Source: Pratylenchus scribneri (Eukaryota; Nematoda; Chromadorea; Rhabditida; Pratylenchidae). From it: a stretch of 64,000 nt of DNA. Position numbers and translations under genes: made by a program. The stretch lies in assembly GCA_030063045.1 (NCBI GenBank), contig JAQSEB010000146.1, positions 372,001-436,000 of the forward strand, read 5' to 3'. Below are positions 34,551-46,938 of the stretch, one piece after another. The notes beneath the pieces are model-generated. The model saw nothing but the letters and a program-made list of their open reading frames with translations. It made no database searches and was not told the origin of the DNA. How positions within the stretch are numbered: the stretch's first letter is position 1; each line of letters opens with the position of its first letter.

Positions 34551-37167
34551 TTAAACAGCAGCGGTGCTTGTGGATGGGGTTGGCTCAATTTCTTCCCCTT
34601 TATCGTCCAATAAGATCATTTGTAAACGTTGTTCTTGTTCCAATTTCGCGGCCTTGTCCTTTCGACGGCGTCTCTTTCTTGCACGCATTTCACGTTCCCG
34701 AATTGCTGCTTTGGATAAGACATCAGCCTTAAAATTAAATATTTTTGATGATATTTTAATTCGATATAAAAATAACCTGCATAATTGGTCCTTCAACCTC
34801 GTCCAAATCGAGGTCCTCTTCCAATTCAATGCCAATATCAAAATCATCATCCGGACCATTGTTGGGAATTTTTTCATCACATTTTTCAGACTAAAAAAAT
34901 GATTTAAATTTCATAAATAATTTTTTTCATTACATCCATTTTCTCCTCTGCGCTGGACATTCGAACCAATTTGAACAAAGTTGGCCCTTCGGGTTGACTT
35001 TCCACAATCAATTTCTGATTTTTGGCTCGACCAACTTTCTTAAACTTTCGCTCTGGGTCGGCAATTAGTCCCCCATATTTTGGGTTGTAGAGATGGCCAG
35101 CGAGAAAAATTTTGCCCGGATCATTTTGTGGATTGCTAATAATTTGAGCCTCAATTTTAAACTTAAAAATAAATAAAATATAAATAAATATAATAGAATG
35201 ATTTACCAAATATTTGACCACTTCTTTGCCATCCACCTTCTTCAAAACTTTGTTATGCGGCACAATTTGTCCGGTCGGTTCGCCACCAATAATTTCATAA
35301 CTGTTTGTTTCTTCTCGATAAATTGCTTCGAATTTAATCCAATGTCCGACTTTGACACATTTTCTATAATCGTTAGGCAGAACAATCTTTTGGTTGGCAT
35401 ATTTTGGCGAGAAAAATGTGTATTTTTCATCCACAACAAAGCCAACATCCTCAATTTTGTGTTTACGCTTTAAATTTAAAAAAATTAATATCTAAATTAT
35501 TTTAATATACATTAATGCCATTTTCATTCTCTTCCATTGCCATTTGTTTTGCCTGTTTAATTAATTCAAATGTGTTTTCATAGGGCTCGGTCCCATTTGG
35601 TTGCCGGCTCAATCTGGCAATTGTGAAGCGACTCATTTTTTTGCCTGGACCAGTGTCGATAACATTGACCCTTTAAAATAATTATTAACAATTAATAATA
35701 TTTGATGACTCACCACAAGGATTCAACTTCCATTTCGGGCACAAAAATAGGAAGAGGCCCAAGAACATGAAGTGGATCAGCGATGAGTCCAAAATTTGGT
35801 GTATTGTAGAAAATTCCATAATTGTCGGATGGGAAGATTTGAATTTGCAACATTTTTGTGCCATAATCATCCGGAATAACCCAACATTCCTTATCTTCAT
35901 ATTCTTCACCATCTTCATCATTTGCCGTCCATTCAGTGATATCCTCATAGAAATAGGCCTTAAGAATATGGAAATTATAATAAATTAATTGAAAATTGGT
36001 ACAATATATGTTTTGAGCACATCATTGTAATAAGCATCGAATCGATATTTATTGCCAAGCAAATCAAAGTTATTTTCCACTTTTGCCTCGCTTTTTGACC
36101 AAAGACCGATTTCAACACGATGATCCTTCAATTGTGGGCAAAATAATTCCTTCGAATCAATCAAAAAGCCTTCCAATTTCAGCAGAACCTAAAAATTGTA
36201 ATAAATCAGAAAAAGCATCAAATGCGACTTACACCCAAAATTTGATCCTCCTTTTTCTCGATTTTTGGATTATGCGGCGCTTCTTCATCTTCCTCATCTT
36301 CATCGTCAGTCGAATCCCAATGTAAATAAGTTGGTTTATCAACTTGGGTGACATTCCAATCCTAAAAATATAGGCAAAATGTAAAGTTAAAGTCTATCAA
36401 TAATTGAATTACCGCTTCCCAAGCAATTTTTCGCTCATCAACGGCCACTTCGATAAAATCGTAGAAATCGAATTTTGGTTCCCAATCTCCATTTCTTTCT
36501 ATTTCCACAGAAATCCATGCATAAATTGGAACATCATATTTTGCCTATAAATTTTAATCTCAACCCAAAAATTATGGACCAAGAAACCTGAAGATGAAGT
36601 TTCTCAAACAGATTGTCGTTCAAATCAATATTGCCGAATAATTGGGTCCAACAAAACTGCCCTTTGTTTTTAGGTGGTAGCACAGCGATAGTTTTCACCT
36701 TTTAAATATTTCTTTTACTAATTAAATATAATAAATAAATAAACCATATTTATGCCATCTTTGCATTCAACTTCGTGCACTTGTAAACCCAATTCATAGT
36801 CAATCACTTCATTATTTCGGGGATTCGCAGTAAAATAAATGTTGTCGCCAAATTCGAGAGGTTTTTCAAAGCGCAAAATTTGTGTTGTCTTCATCCCTCG
36901 ATAGCTATCCAATCGAAACCTGAATTTTGTTGATCAAAAATATGGAAAGATTTAAAAAAAAAAATACAAATGATTTTTCATCTTATAAAGCTGACGATCA
37001 CAAAAGACAAGATGTTTATAATCTGATGAGTTGGCAAGGGGTGCTGTAATAACAATCCCGTTTAATACTGGATAATCATGGCGGTTTGGTGCCAATACAC
37101 GACCGGGCTGGCAGTCTGAATGAAGAAATTAAAAGTTGTATAAATTTAATTAATTCTCACGATTCAT
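34551..37167 (-). CDS. Unidentified modular protein with repeated beta-rich units
   Basis: I do not recognise this family. Multiple short exons give an apparently complete frame of roughly 780 codons, starting at ATG 37165-37167 (first exon only 7 nt of coding sequence) and ending TSTAAV-stop at 34551-34553. At least three units share a pattern of aromatic and hydrophobic residues around a central Gly: FGDNIYFTANPRNNEVIDYE, LGNKYRFDAYYNDVLKTYIA and VGHWIKFEAIYREETNSYEI. Two further matching motifs, FGLIADPLHVLGP and YGGLIADPERKFKKVG, follow two of them. Acidic spacers (DDEDEEDEE) separate units. The C-terminus is a basic helix rich in Arg/Lys (REMRARKRRRRKDKAAK), which could be a nuclear signal or nucleic-acid contact. 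No signal peptide or membrane span. Same-strand neighbour of dpy-30. Confidence 0.7.
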
Positions 37168-37673
37168 TTTTTCTGAATTCGTCGCAGTCGTAATTGGTAG
37201 TTGCTGTTGCCTTATTTGTTAGTTTTTATGAGAAATTTAATTTATCTGAAGAGAAATTAAACGGTTTTTAATTAATTAGCATATCAGATTCAGATATCAC
37301 ATAATCATTTTACTAATCAATCATCATCATCATCCTCATTTGCTTAAAGTCTTACTTAAACTTTTATAAAGAAGCGAAACTAAAAGCCATTCGAATTTTA
37401 TTTATTTTTTTTTTTTTTGATCGCCTAACGCCAACGCCAACAAATTAATTTTTTCCTTTTACGTATTTTATTAAGTTCATGGTAAGAGATACGAGTGGAG
37501 GACAGCGTCGATTTATTAAGTTAACAGTGGGTTTTCAGATTTTTTTTTGTGGATTTTATTAGTTTCGGCTTTCTTCAAGCTTCACCCAGCTTTTAGATTT
37601 TATGCATTAAATATTTAGAAAATAAAATTTTGACAATATTTATTGTGAATTAAATTGTGCTTGCTGTTTAAAA
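37168..37673. promoter_or_regulatory. Divergent intergenic region, modular gene / NAA35
   Basis: About 500 bp between divergent start codons. It contains a T-rich tract (near 37408) and a CATCATCATCATCC run (37321-37335). Promoters of both genes are expected here. No specific element identified. Confidence 0.45.
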
Positions 37674-40470
37674 ATGAATGATTTTAATCCAAAAGAATGT
37701 GAATTGACTGATATTACCGATGAATTTCTTTCAGCCTGCAAAGGTTTTTAAAGATATATTAAGCTAATATTATAAAATTTTCATTTTTAGATCTAAATGA
37801 ATCAGAATTGGCAAAAAATGACGATTTTAAACTTTCCGAGGCAATGAGTGCCATCGGTAAATTGATTTTTCATTTTACATAAAATTAAATAATTTCAGAA
37901 ATAATGGACCCAAAAATGGACACTGGAATTGTAAAGATTGAAAGAAAACTGGACACATTTTCACCCGAAGAGCTTTCAAATGCCAGCCTTGAAGAAATTA
38001 TAGCAATTTTTGACGCAACAATTGCAATGCTCACTTCCTGGATTAATGCTCAACCAATGGATCAAACTGTAAGCAAAAGAGTAAAATGCATAAAAACTAA
38101 AAAGAAATTAATTTTTCAGCTATTCACTAATTTGTGCCTTCTTAAACCCACTTCTTTGGAAACACACAGTCCGCATCTTTATTCAATGGCCTTGTCAATT
38201 TTATATATTATCAATCTTTTTCGAGCATATATTAACATTGCTTCAGTCTCAAATGAGGTGGGCTTAACACTTATTTACAAAAATAACTTATTAATTTAGG
38301 AAGATATATGTCTCGTTTTTCCGAATGATTTTATGACAAATGAATTCACATTGGAACAAGTTGAAAACCAATTGAAAAATTCAATCACCGCCATCAATAT
38401 TGAATTGAAGAAGAAACGAAAATCAGCAGAATTCCCAAAATTGGAAGCATTGAAATTTCGGATTGAATTTTTTATGGCATTTTTTGAACTTTTAAATCAT
38501 TTACTGCCTCCGTATGCCACATTGATTCAACAGCTGAATGAAACAGCCAATCGATTTATTCCCGATTTTAAGAAGTAATATAAATTTTTAGAAAATAATT
38601 CATAAATTTTGAAGATCTGGTGCCGCTATCTTCAAATCCATTCAATTACTCCAAAAGGCGCGTGAAACAATTCAACTTGGCTCACAACCTCAATCAGCGG
38701 GCAATGACGACGATTTCTCTTGGCTTTCCGTATTCGACCCGAATGCATATCTTTATTTGTCGCCTCCGGGATTTCCGCGGCGACCAAAACTTCATACACG
38801 GCAGGAGGCCTATGTTTATTTGGGTGAATTTTTGGAGACAATTTCGCTAATGATTCGAGGAGTGCTCGATTCGGTTGGAAGCACCGAAGAAATTTGTGTT
38901 GGTTTTTTTATCACTTTTTTAATTTATAAATAATTTTCAGGAAATTTTGAGGAAATTCGGTGATGAAAAAAGTTCAGCCTTGACTCGTTCAATTCTACAA
39001 TTAATTGTAAAATAATTTAAAATAAAATAAAAATTAATTTTTAAAGATTATGCCAAATGACCACATCATTTGTGGAACTTTTCCCATTTCTGACATCATT
39101 TTGGCCTCGATGAACCGAACAAGTGGTTTATTGGAAGGAAGTGGCATTGAAGAGATAATTAGGTTTTTAGTTTATGAAATAAATTATTAAATAAATTTGA
39201 TTTTTTTTTTAGAGTCCTTTTGTCGGCTGATCCAACTCAACAAAAATATTTGGACGATTTTCTTGAAAATCTCCTTACCCGCGGATTTGTTGGAATTTTC
39301 CAAACATTGGGCAATAATTTGGCAAGACAACGGGAAAAAATGTTGAAAATAAATTTTGACGATTTTGGCCTTTTAATTGTTGAGGTTTATTTTTAATCAA
39401 AATTATTTTAATAAATTTGATATTTTTAAGGCCAATCGAATTGAAGCCGAATTTGAAATGCTTCGATTTCGAATAGCGGACGAAAACAATGCACCGGCCA
39501 CAATGATTCCAAGCATTCAACACATTTTCTCCAATTATATTTTGCACACCATTCTCGACCTTCTCCACAATCATTTCACTTTGGGTTTTCATTTGCGCCT
39601 CTTCCAACCGTACGAATTCACCTACGTTTATTGGTATTTTGGGGACATCATTGCGAGGAGTTTGAGCAATTTTTGTGATCGAATATTCAACACAATGCGA
39701 ATGGAATATGGAAAAAGTTAGTTTTGAGAATTTTAATAATAAGTGAAAATTTCTGTACCAGCAATTTTGAAAATTTTTAAATTTGAAATTTTAGGTCCAA
39801 TTCATCAACAGAAGAAAGTTTCGGGCAAAAAATTACAACAAAAGACCAAATTTGACAATGAATTTCGAAGGAATTTGTCCCAAATCAAAATGCGTTCATT
39901 TTTATATAGGTTTTGTCATTTTTTTGGTAATTTAATTTAATAAAATTTAAGGGTCGAAATGATAATGGCCCATGCAATGTTCAAATTTATGGCCGGCCTA
40001 ATTGCCTCAAAACAATTGGACATTCCACCAAGGGAACATTTGCGATACGCCAAAAGGGTTGAACCATTCCAAAATGTGCCGGATATCCTTTTTTACACTT
40101 ATGAAGAATATTTAAGGGAATCAAGGTTGGAAAATTAATTTAATTAAATTTATTATTCGTAGAATTGATGAATTAATTAACCAAAAACCGCATGAGGAAA
40201 TATTCAAAGAGGCTGGAACTTATTTTGGCCAAGCCATTACAGTGATCAAAGAAATGGATTTGGATGTGCCGGAAGAGAGTGAATATTCCGCCACATTGTT
40301 GGCCATTCAAAAATTGGCCAAAAAGAATATGATCGTCGCAAATTTAATGGCCACCCAAAAAATTAATGTGAGAAAATTTGGTCCAAAAATATTTTATTTT
40401 TAATTTTCAGAAGAAACTTTCCTTCGAATTCTCTTCACAGCTCAATTTCCCTCTAATCGGGTTCATTTGA
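37674..40470 (+). CDS. NAA35: NAA35/Mak10, auxiliary subunit of N-terminal acetyltransferase NatC
   Basis: NAA35 anchors NatC to ribosomes, where it acetylates Met-Leu/Ile/Phe N-termini cotranslationally. The start is MNDFNPKECELTDITDEF. The family hallmark EIMDPKMDTGI lies in an early exon, followed by SWINAQPMDQT, LCLLKPTSLE and AYINIASVSNEED. Later landmarks are FDPNAYLYLSPPGFPRR, RILHNHFTLG-like HNHFTLGFHLRLFQPYEF, YWYFGDII and MAHAMFKFMAGLIA. The C-terminus ends LNFPLIGFI-stop at 40468-40470. More than ten short-intron exons with consistent phases. A PP2A B56 gene starts 319 bp downstream on the same strand. Confidence 0.93.
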
Positions 40471-40789
40471 AGTATTTTTGCGCGGGTTCAAATTTGACAT
40501 ATATATGGAATTGAAATTGAAGAATATGAATTGAATTATTATTAAAAATTTTTAATATTTTGTAATGAATGAAAAAAAGTGGACTTTTATATATTTTTTG
40601 CCTTTATTCCATTTCCTTTTGTTAAATTAATAACAACAAATGATCTCCAAATAGGAAAATTTATTTGAATAAAATGAAATTTTATTTATATTTAATTTTT
40701 TTTTGTCATAATTGAAGTAATTTTTCCGATATTTAATCATTTTATTTTTATACTTATTTTGTAAAAATTCATTAAAAGAAATAAGGCAA
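40471..40789. other. Same-strand intercistronic gap, NAA35 to PP2A B56
   Basis: AT-rich spacer of 319 bp containing an AATAAAATGAAAT stretch (near 40666) that could be a polyadenylation signal for NAA35. No gene seen. Confidence 0.5.
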
Positions 40790-43393
40790 ATGGATGAACT
40801 GCTTCAAAGGGATGGGAATGAGGCAGAATTAACCGTGGTGGCCAGCCAAGAAAATGGAAAATTGAGAATTTCGTCGGAAGGCGCTGAAAATGGAGACGAA
40901 GGGGAAGAAGGAGAACAGCAGGTTCTAATAAGAATATAAAAATTAATTTCTCAAAAATATGAATATTGCTAGGCAAAATAATGTAAATTTTATATTAGCA
41001 AAACAAAAAGTCAAGTGTTCAAATCCGCTTAAGAGCATCATATTTTTTATTATTAAAAATAATTAAATTTATTATTTAATTTACAGCAAAGTCCAGCAAA
41101 TGCAGAAGCAGAAGAGGACGCAGCCATTGGGGCAATCACAACAAATGTATTGAATTTAACCTATTTGGTGGATGATGAAGGCGGCGGCGGCGGTGGTGAA
41201 CAATACGCAAAATTGCCACCTTTGGATGATGGTAAGAGAGAAATACGGTTGAAATAATTTATTCAATTTTGAACAGAAATTGAAGACCAAGACAAAGCCT
41301 GCGAATTATTCATTCAAAAATTGGAACAATGCACACGGATTTTTGATTTTACCGTCGATCCACTTTCGAATTTGGCACAAAAAGAAGTGAAAAGAATGGC
41401 ATTGAATGAATGTTTGGATCATATCACCATGCGTCGAGGGGCAATTCGACCGGAAGTTTACGGGCCAATTTTTCAAATGGTAAATTAAAATTTTATAGAT
41501 GCTTATTAAATGAATTAATATTAAATTATTTTGAATTAAAATCTTCTCAATTATTATTTTATTTGAATAATTCCCCATCAGTTCACTGCCAATGTTTTCC
41601 GTGTCCTTTCGCCGCCAACCCATCCAACAGGGACAGAATATGACCCAGATGAGGTTTATTTTAAAAATATTTGAAAAAAATTTTACAAAATTTTTTTCAA
41701 AAGGATGATCCAACATTGGAGCCGGCTTGGCCCCACCTCCAACTCATTTATGACTTTTTCCTCCGCTTCATTGAATCAACCGAATTTGAGGTTCGACATG
41801 CCAAAGATTATATGGGCCAAAAGTTCATCACCAACTTGTTGGAATTGTTCGATTCGGAAGATCCACGCGAAAGGGTTCGTTTTATTCAAAATTAATTTTT
41901 TATTTAAATTTAAAAATATTTTTAGGATTTTCTGAAGACAATAACCCATCGAATTTATGGCAAATTTGTGGCCATCCGTGCATTCATTCGCAAACAAATC
42001 AACAACATTTTTTACACATTCATTTACGAGACGGAAAGGCACAATGGAATTGCGGAATTGTTGGAAGTTTTGGGCAGCATTATAAATGGATTTGCAATTC
42101 CGCTGAAGGAGGAACACAAAACATTCTTGATGAGAGTCCTTTTGCCATTGCATAAGGTTTTGATTTTAATATAAATTAATTAATTAATCTTTAATATAAA
42201 TTTATAATTCTTAAATTTCTTTAAGTCCTTGGTTTTTTCCTGTTATGGGGGGGGGGGGGTGGGAGAGGGCAAAGCCAAGAAGAAGGAGAAGATGATGAAG
42301 AAAATGATGAGGATGATGAAGACGATGATGATTTATGATGAAAATAGGATGATGAGGAAGAAAAGAATCAGCTCATCTTCATTATCATCATCTTCATCAT
42401 CATCCTATTTTCATCATCATCGTCTTCTTCATCTTCTTCATCATCTTCCTCATCATCATCATCCTAATTATATTCTCCTCATCTTCATCATCTTTTTAAT
42501 CACAGGAAAGTACCTCTTTTACCCCTTGAAAAAAATTTCTGCTTATCAAATTTATAAAATTATTCATGTTATTTATAGGCAAAATATTTGAACGCCTATC
42601 ATCCACAATTGGCCTATTGTGTTGTACAATTCATCGATAAAGATCCGGCCTTAACCGTCTCAGTCGTCATGGCTCTGTTGAAATATTGGCCAAAAGTTCA
42701 CAGTCCAAAAGAAGTAAATTAAAATTAAATTCCAAAATTAAAATCAAAAATTTTACAGGTAATGTTTTTGAATGAATTGGAGGAAATTTTGGATGTGATT
42801 GACCCGAGTGAATTCAAAAAAGTCCAATGTCCATTATTCTATCAATTGGCTCGATGCGTTTCCAGTCCACATTTCCAGGTAAATATTTCTATTAATATTT
42901 TACTTAATTCCACCCTACCAAAAAAAAGGTTGCCGAACGTGCCCTCTATTTTTGGAACAATGAATGCATTTTGGCATTAATCAGGTTTAAATGATTAATT
43001 TAACTAAAAATAAATAAATTTTAGTGAAAATGTTCAAACAATTTTGCCAATTATGTTCCCTTCACTCCACAAAAATTCGCGGAATCATTGGAACAAGTTT
43101 ATTTCCAGTATTTAATTCATTCACAAATTAATTAATTTCTAAGAACAATCCATGGCTTAATCTACAATGCGCTGAAACTTTTCATGGAAGAGGACCAAAA
43201 ACTTTTCGATTTATGTGTCCAAAATTACAATAAACAAAAAGAAATGGACCAAGAAAAGGAAGAGGCAAAACAAAGGAAATGGGATGAATTGGAGAAGGTG
43301 GCCAACGAAAATGCTCAACAAATATTCACTGCCAGGGATGATTTATGCGGCAAAATAGCATCATTTGGGAATGGAAAGGCGGCAAATGGATGA
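40790..43393 (+). CDS. PP2A regulatory subunit B' (B56 family)
   Basis: B56 subunits are HEAT-like repeat proteins that direct PP2A to LxxIxE-containing substrates. A variable N-terminus (start at 40790: [14 protein letters not shown], acidic, with a poly-Gly run) leads into the conserved core: [156 protein letters not shown], and [11 protein letters not shown]. The C-terminus has a charged helix ([18 protein letters not shown]). Stop 43391-43393. The intron between the LLPLHK and AKYLNAYHP exons is expanded by a foldback sequence. In C. elegans the family members are pptr-1 and pptr-2; which one this matches is not resolved. Confidence 0.94.
42235..42509. repeat. Foldback element of GAT/GAA repeats in PP2A intron
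   Basis: An imperfect inverted repeat about 275 bp long. A G run (42247-42259) and a purine arm of GATGAT/GAAGAA units are followed, after a centre near ATCAGCTCAT (about 42370), by the complementary CATCATC/TTCTTC arm. Distinct segments match across the arms, for example GATGAAAATAGGATGATG against CATCATCCTATTTTCATC. The outermost bases also pair (TTTCCTGT near 42237 and ACAGGAAA near 42502). It lies wholly within an intron. Confidence 0.85.
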
Positions 43394-44186
43394 GAATGTT
43401 CAGAGGAAATGATGATACACAAATTACCTTCAAATAATTATTCCCCCAACATTCATTCTTAGAATTTTATTGTTTATAATTTATTCATCAGAGCAGGGCC
43501 AAAAAAGCAATCATAGCAAAAAATAATGGTATAGGATCTTCATTCACCACCGTACAACGACAATTTTTTAACCCTTTATCCCCAACAAAAGGATATTAAT
43601 AATCATTTTCTACCCACAATATCCACATTTTCCCCCAACAATTTACTTTGTGCGTCTTTCACGCTTCCCCCGTTGATTAAGCAAAATTACCTTTTATTTA
43701 TTTTCTTCTTCTCAATGAATAAATGCGCAATCTCGGAACAATTATTTAATATTTATGGGATAAATAAAGGGAAATTAGTTAAAAGAATTAACAAGGCAGT
43801 GGTCTATTTCAACCATTGATTGACCAAATCTAGGATTTTTATCAAATCGAGACAGTCTGTGAAACAATTTAGCTTCAAATGTTCCTAATTTCCATATCCA
43901 TTCATTAAATAATAGCTTCAAAAGTTGGAAAAAAGAGTCTATCTACTACATAACATTAATTAGTAATAATGCTTATGAGTGGTTTTCTTTGATCAATTCC
44001 GTGTCATATTTAAACATGCTGCTGATCAAAATTAGTGTTGGTTAATATATCAAATTCCACATTATATTGATTTTTTATATTTTTATTTTAACAAAATTTA
44101 ATTCAAATAATGGTGGTTTTAACAACAAAGAACGAGTCATATCGATTCCAAAAATCATCGTTCCCTTCTTCTTTCCGCTGAATTGT
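43394..44186. other. Convergent 3' region, PP2A B56 / rpl-35
   Basis: About 790 bp of AT-rich DNA. AATAAA signals occur on the plus strand near 43719 and 43763. No gene or RNA was recognised. Confidence 0.55.
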
Positions 44187-44955
44187 TCAGGCCTTGAGTG
44201 CATAAACGCGGACGGGGCAACGGCGTTCCTTGACCTTTTGTTTGTGTGTCTTCAACGAACGTTCATGTTTGGTGAGGGCGCGTCGCATTGCACGGGTCTT
44301 CTTGTAACGCAAATCCAGTGGCCGGTATTTCTTGCCCTGCAAATTTGAATTTTCATTAATTGATAGAAATCGATAAGATGGTTAAAATCCGTTTTACTAT
44401 AAACTTTTAAATTTGTTTCGGTGCTAATGCATTTTACAGGATGGAAGGGAAAAGGAAGATGAAGAATGAGAAGATGATGGAGAAGATGATCTTCCTCAGC
44501 TTCCTCTCTACTCTATCATCATCATCCTTTTTCCCTTCCATCCTGTAAACTGCAATAGAAGCTTTGTCTCTATAATTCGATTGGACACTAAAGTTTTTAG
44601 CTGCTATGTGAATTAATTAATCAGTAATTTTCTTTTAAAAATTTCCTATCTTTTCTATTTTAGTTTGATTTGTTTATTTTTGCAAACCTTGTAAAACTTC
44701 AGCAGATTAAGCTTTTGTGCCTGATTGATCACGGTCAGAATGCGAGCAATGTTCTTTCGCACCACGTGGATGTTCGACAGCTTTGAAATTGCGCCGTTGG
44801 TCACTTTGGATACCTTTAAGATTTTATAACATAAATTTCAACTTTTCCATGAAAAAAACCTGAAGACTGGCCAACTCCGTTTTTTGCTCTTCCAATTTCT
44901 TCATCAACTCCTCCTTTTTCATTCCGCGCAATTCGTGGGTTTTCACTTTTGTCAT
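44187..44955 (-). CDS. rpl-35: Large ribosomal subunit protein eL35/uL29 family (RPL35)
   Basis: Component of the 60S subunit near the exit tunnel. Three exons encode about 123 residues, the normal length. Start [20 protein letters not shown] at 44953-44955; then [58 protein letters not shown], and [14 protein letters not shown]. It ends YALKA-stop at 44187-44189. The second intron carries a small inverted-repeat element. eif-5 ends 356 bp upstream on the same strand. Confidence 0.97.
44432..44550. mobile_element. MITE-like inverted-repeat element in rpl-35 intron
   Basis: About 119 bp. The left end TTTACAGGATGGAAGGG (from 44433) is matched by the right end CCCTTCCATCCTGTAAA (to 44549), a near-perfect terminal inverted repeat of about 24 bp with one indel. 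TGCA flanks both sides (44428-44431 and 44551-44554), consistent with a 4-bp target duplication. The middle is GATGAT/GAAGAT-rich. There is no coding capacity, so a non-autonomous element is the best reading. Confidence 0.7.
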
Positions 44956-45311
44956 TTTGTTGACGACTTTTCACAATTGATTTATGCAAATGTTTTTCTT
45001 TAAAATTCAAGCAATCAATATATTCTTATATTATTTTGCAGTGCTAATATTTTCGTATAAAAAATTTAAATATAATATTATGATCAATAAACAAAATTGG
45101 TAAATATAAAAACTAGAAAAAATATTTTATTCTTCAACAGTTTTCATTTTAACATTCCGAAAAAGGATGGAAGAGGAGGAGGGGTGGGAAAAAGGACAGA
45201 TTATCTTTGTGTGTGTAAAATAATATTGTTGTTTGATTAATTGTTTGTTCGTATTCATCATTCATTTTGTATATTTATATTCTTCTTCATTTGCGCCCAA
45301 TCATCATCTCA

Positions 45312-46907
45312 TCAAATATTGTCAATGTCCACATCATCCTCATCAATCTTTGCGCCGCCATCTTTCTTCTTATCCTCCATTCCATCATCAGCGACTTTTT
45401 GCTTCCCATTTGCCTGTCCTTTGTTGTCTTCCTTCTTGTTGGTCTTCTCCTCCACAATGGTTGTGCCAAACGCGCGACTGCGATCATCAAAAGCCACGGC
45501 CATGTCCCCATCCTCTGCTTCATCGTCCGTTTCCGAACCTTCTTCCGCCTCTTTCAGCCAATTCAGTACCGGTTTGGCAACTGCGATCATCTCCTTCACG
45601 AAATTCTTCTTCGCAAACTTTCCGCTCGGCTGAAAATTTTGGAATGGAAATAAAACAATTTAAAATAAATTGACCTTCTTCTCCCATTCCAAAAGTACTT
45701 CCTCCTCACACAAGTCATTGTCATAGAGGGCCTTGATAATGTGAGCACTTTTTGCCAACAAAACATCCTTGTTTGCCTCCACGGTTTGTTCGATTCCATA
45801 CAGAAGGTAGCGTTGGGCCTAAAAATAACTCATTCATCCCAATTTAATTCCATTTTTATTACCTTTTTGTCATTGATGCAAAAACGAAGCAACAATTTTT
45901 GGAACTGCTTCATTTGGGCCAATATTTCCGTTGTGAACAGAACGTCGGCCAACAACAGCGGTGCTTTGGTTTTCAGTTCCAATCGTTCCGCCTCATTCAA
46001 CATTTTCTTCCCGTCCTGAATTGTTCCATCCTTTGCCGCTTTTTGGTAGAATTGGTGAAGCAAATCCAAACGATCATTCTCTGTTTTCTCCAAATCCTTG
46101 TCCACAACCATTTTGCGCATCTTTGGATGTAATGTTTTTTAATAGTTTGAATAAATTGTAAGCAAACCTCTCCTGATAATTTCTCCGTCTCCCCCTCCGG
46201 TTCCGGTGCCCAATCGTCGTCGTCCGCCTCATCCACCGAACCGCCCGAATGTTGATTGTTTCCATTGTCGGTCGCAATTTCATCAACGGCCGATGCCACC
46301 TCCTCCCCTGGCGGTGTTCCACCATTTTCGGTCCCTTTTGCCGTCGAATCTGCTGTGTCCCCATTTTCCTGTGGCGGCGGATTCTTCAAAATGTAGGTCG
46401 ACAATTTTTGCTTCGGATCAATTTGGTAGACGTGGCCGCACGCTTTGCATTTTGCATGGATCACCGACGATTTTTTGATGGTCTAAAAATGTGATGAAAT
46501 TGATATTTTTGTTGGGAATATTTTCAAACCAAAACAGTCTCCGGATTTTCGCAGTTTGCACAGAGCACAAATTTACGGATGAAACCATCAAGGAGGTCTT
46601 GTAATTTGCTGGCATCATGCTCCCCATTTACGATGTAACGCTCATTTTTCAGATCAAAGTTGGTTTGGGCGCCGAGTTCGCAGCCGAAATATTTGGTTGG
46701 ATCTAAATTAGAAAGGATTTTGGTATGAAATTGAAAAATGAACTTACAAGTTGGAGGACGAGAAAGTGCCTTTGCTATTTCGGGCATATTGGCGATGACG
46801 GTCTTGATCCCATTTCCCTTGCCTTCCACTTTCGCAACAATACGGGGCATCTTGTAACGATAGAATGGGTCTTGCACATTTCGATTCACATTGATTTTCT
46901 GCGCCAT
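45312..46907 (-). CDS. eif-5: Translation initiation factor eIF5
   Basis: eIF5 is the GTPase-activating protein for eIF2 in the 43S complex. The N-terminal domain starts [20 protein letters not shown], where the FYRYKMPR arginine is the family's catalytic arginine finger. It continues [18 protein letters not shown] joined to [14 protein letters not shown], and [20 protein letters not shown] four-Cys zinc finger follows ([17 protein letters not shown], then CKACG). After an acidic linker the C-terminal W2-type HEAT domain includes [36 protein letters not shown] and a terminal DWAPEPE/EEEDD-style acidic region. Stop at 45312-45314. Five exons. rpl-35 starts 356 bp downstream on the same strand. 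Confidence 0.95.
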
Positions 46908-46938
46908 TTTGCTCTTCTTTCTTTCTCACTTATCGATG

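Noticed and set aside
42229..42591. Open frame across the GAT/GAA repeat as coding sequence
   Set aside because: It lies between two well-defined PP2A B56 exons and encodes only repeat-derived Lys/Met then Ser/His runs.
45233..46494. Plus-strand open frames opposite eif-5
   Set aside because: Shadows of the conserved eIF5 exons on the minus strand.
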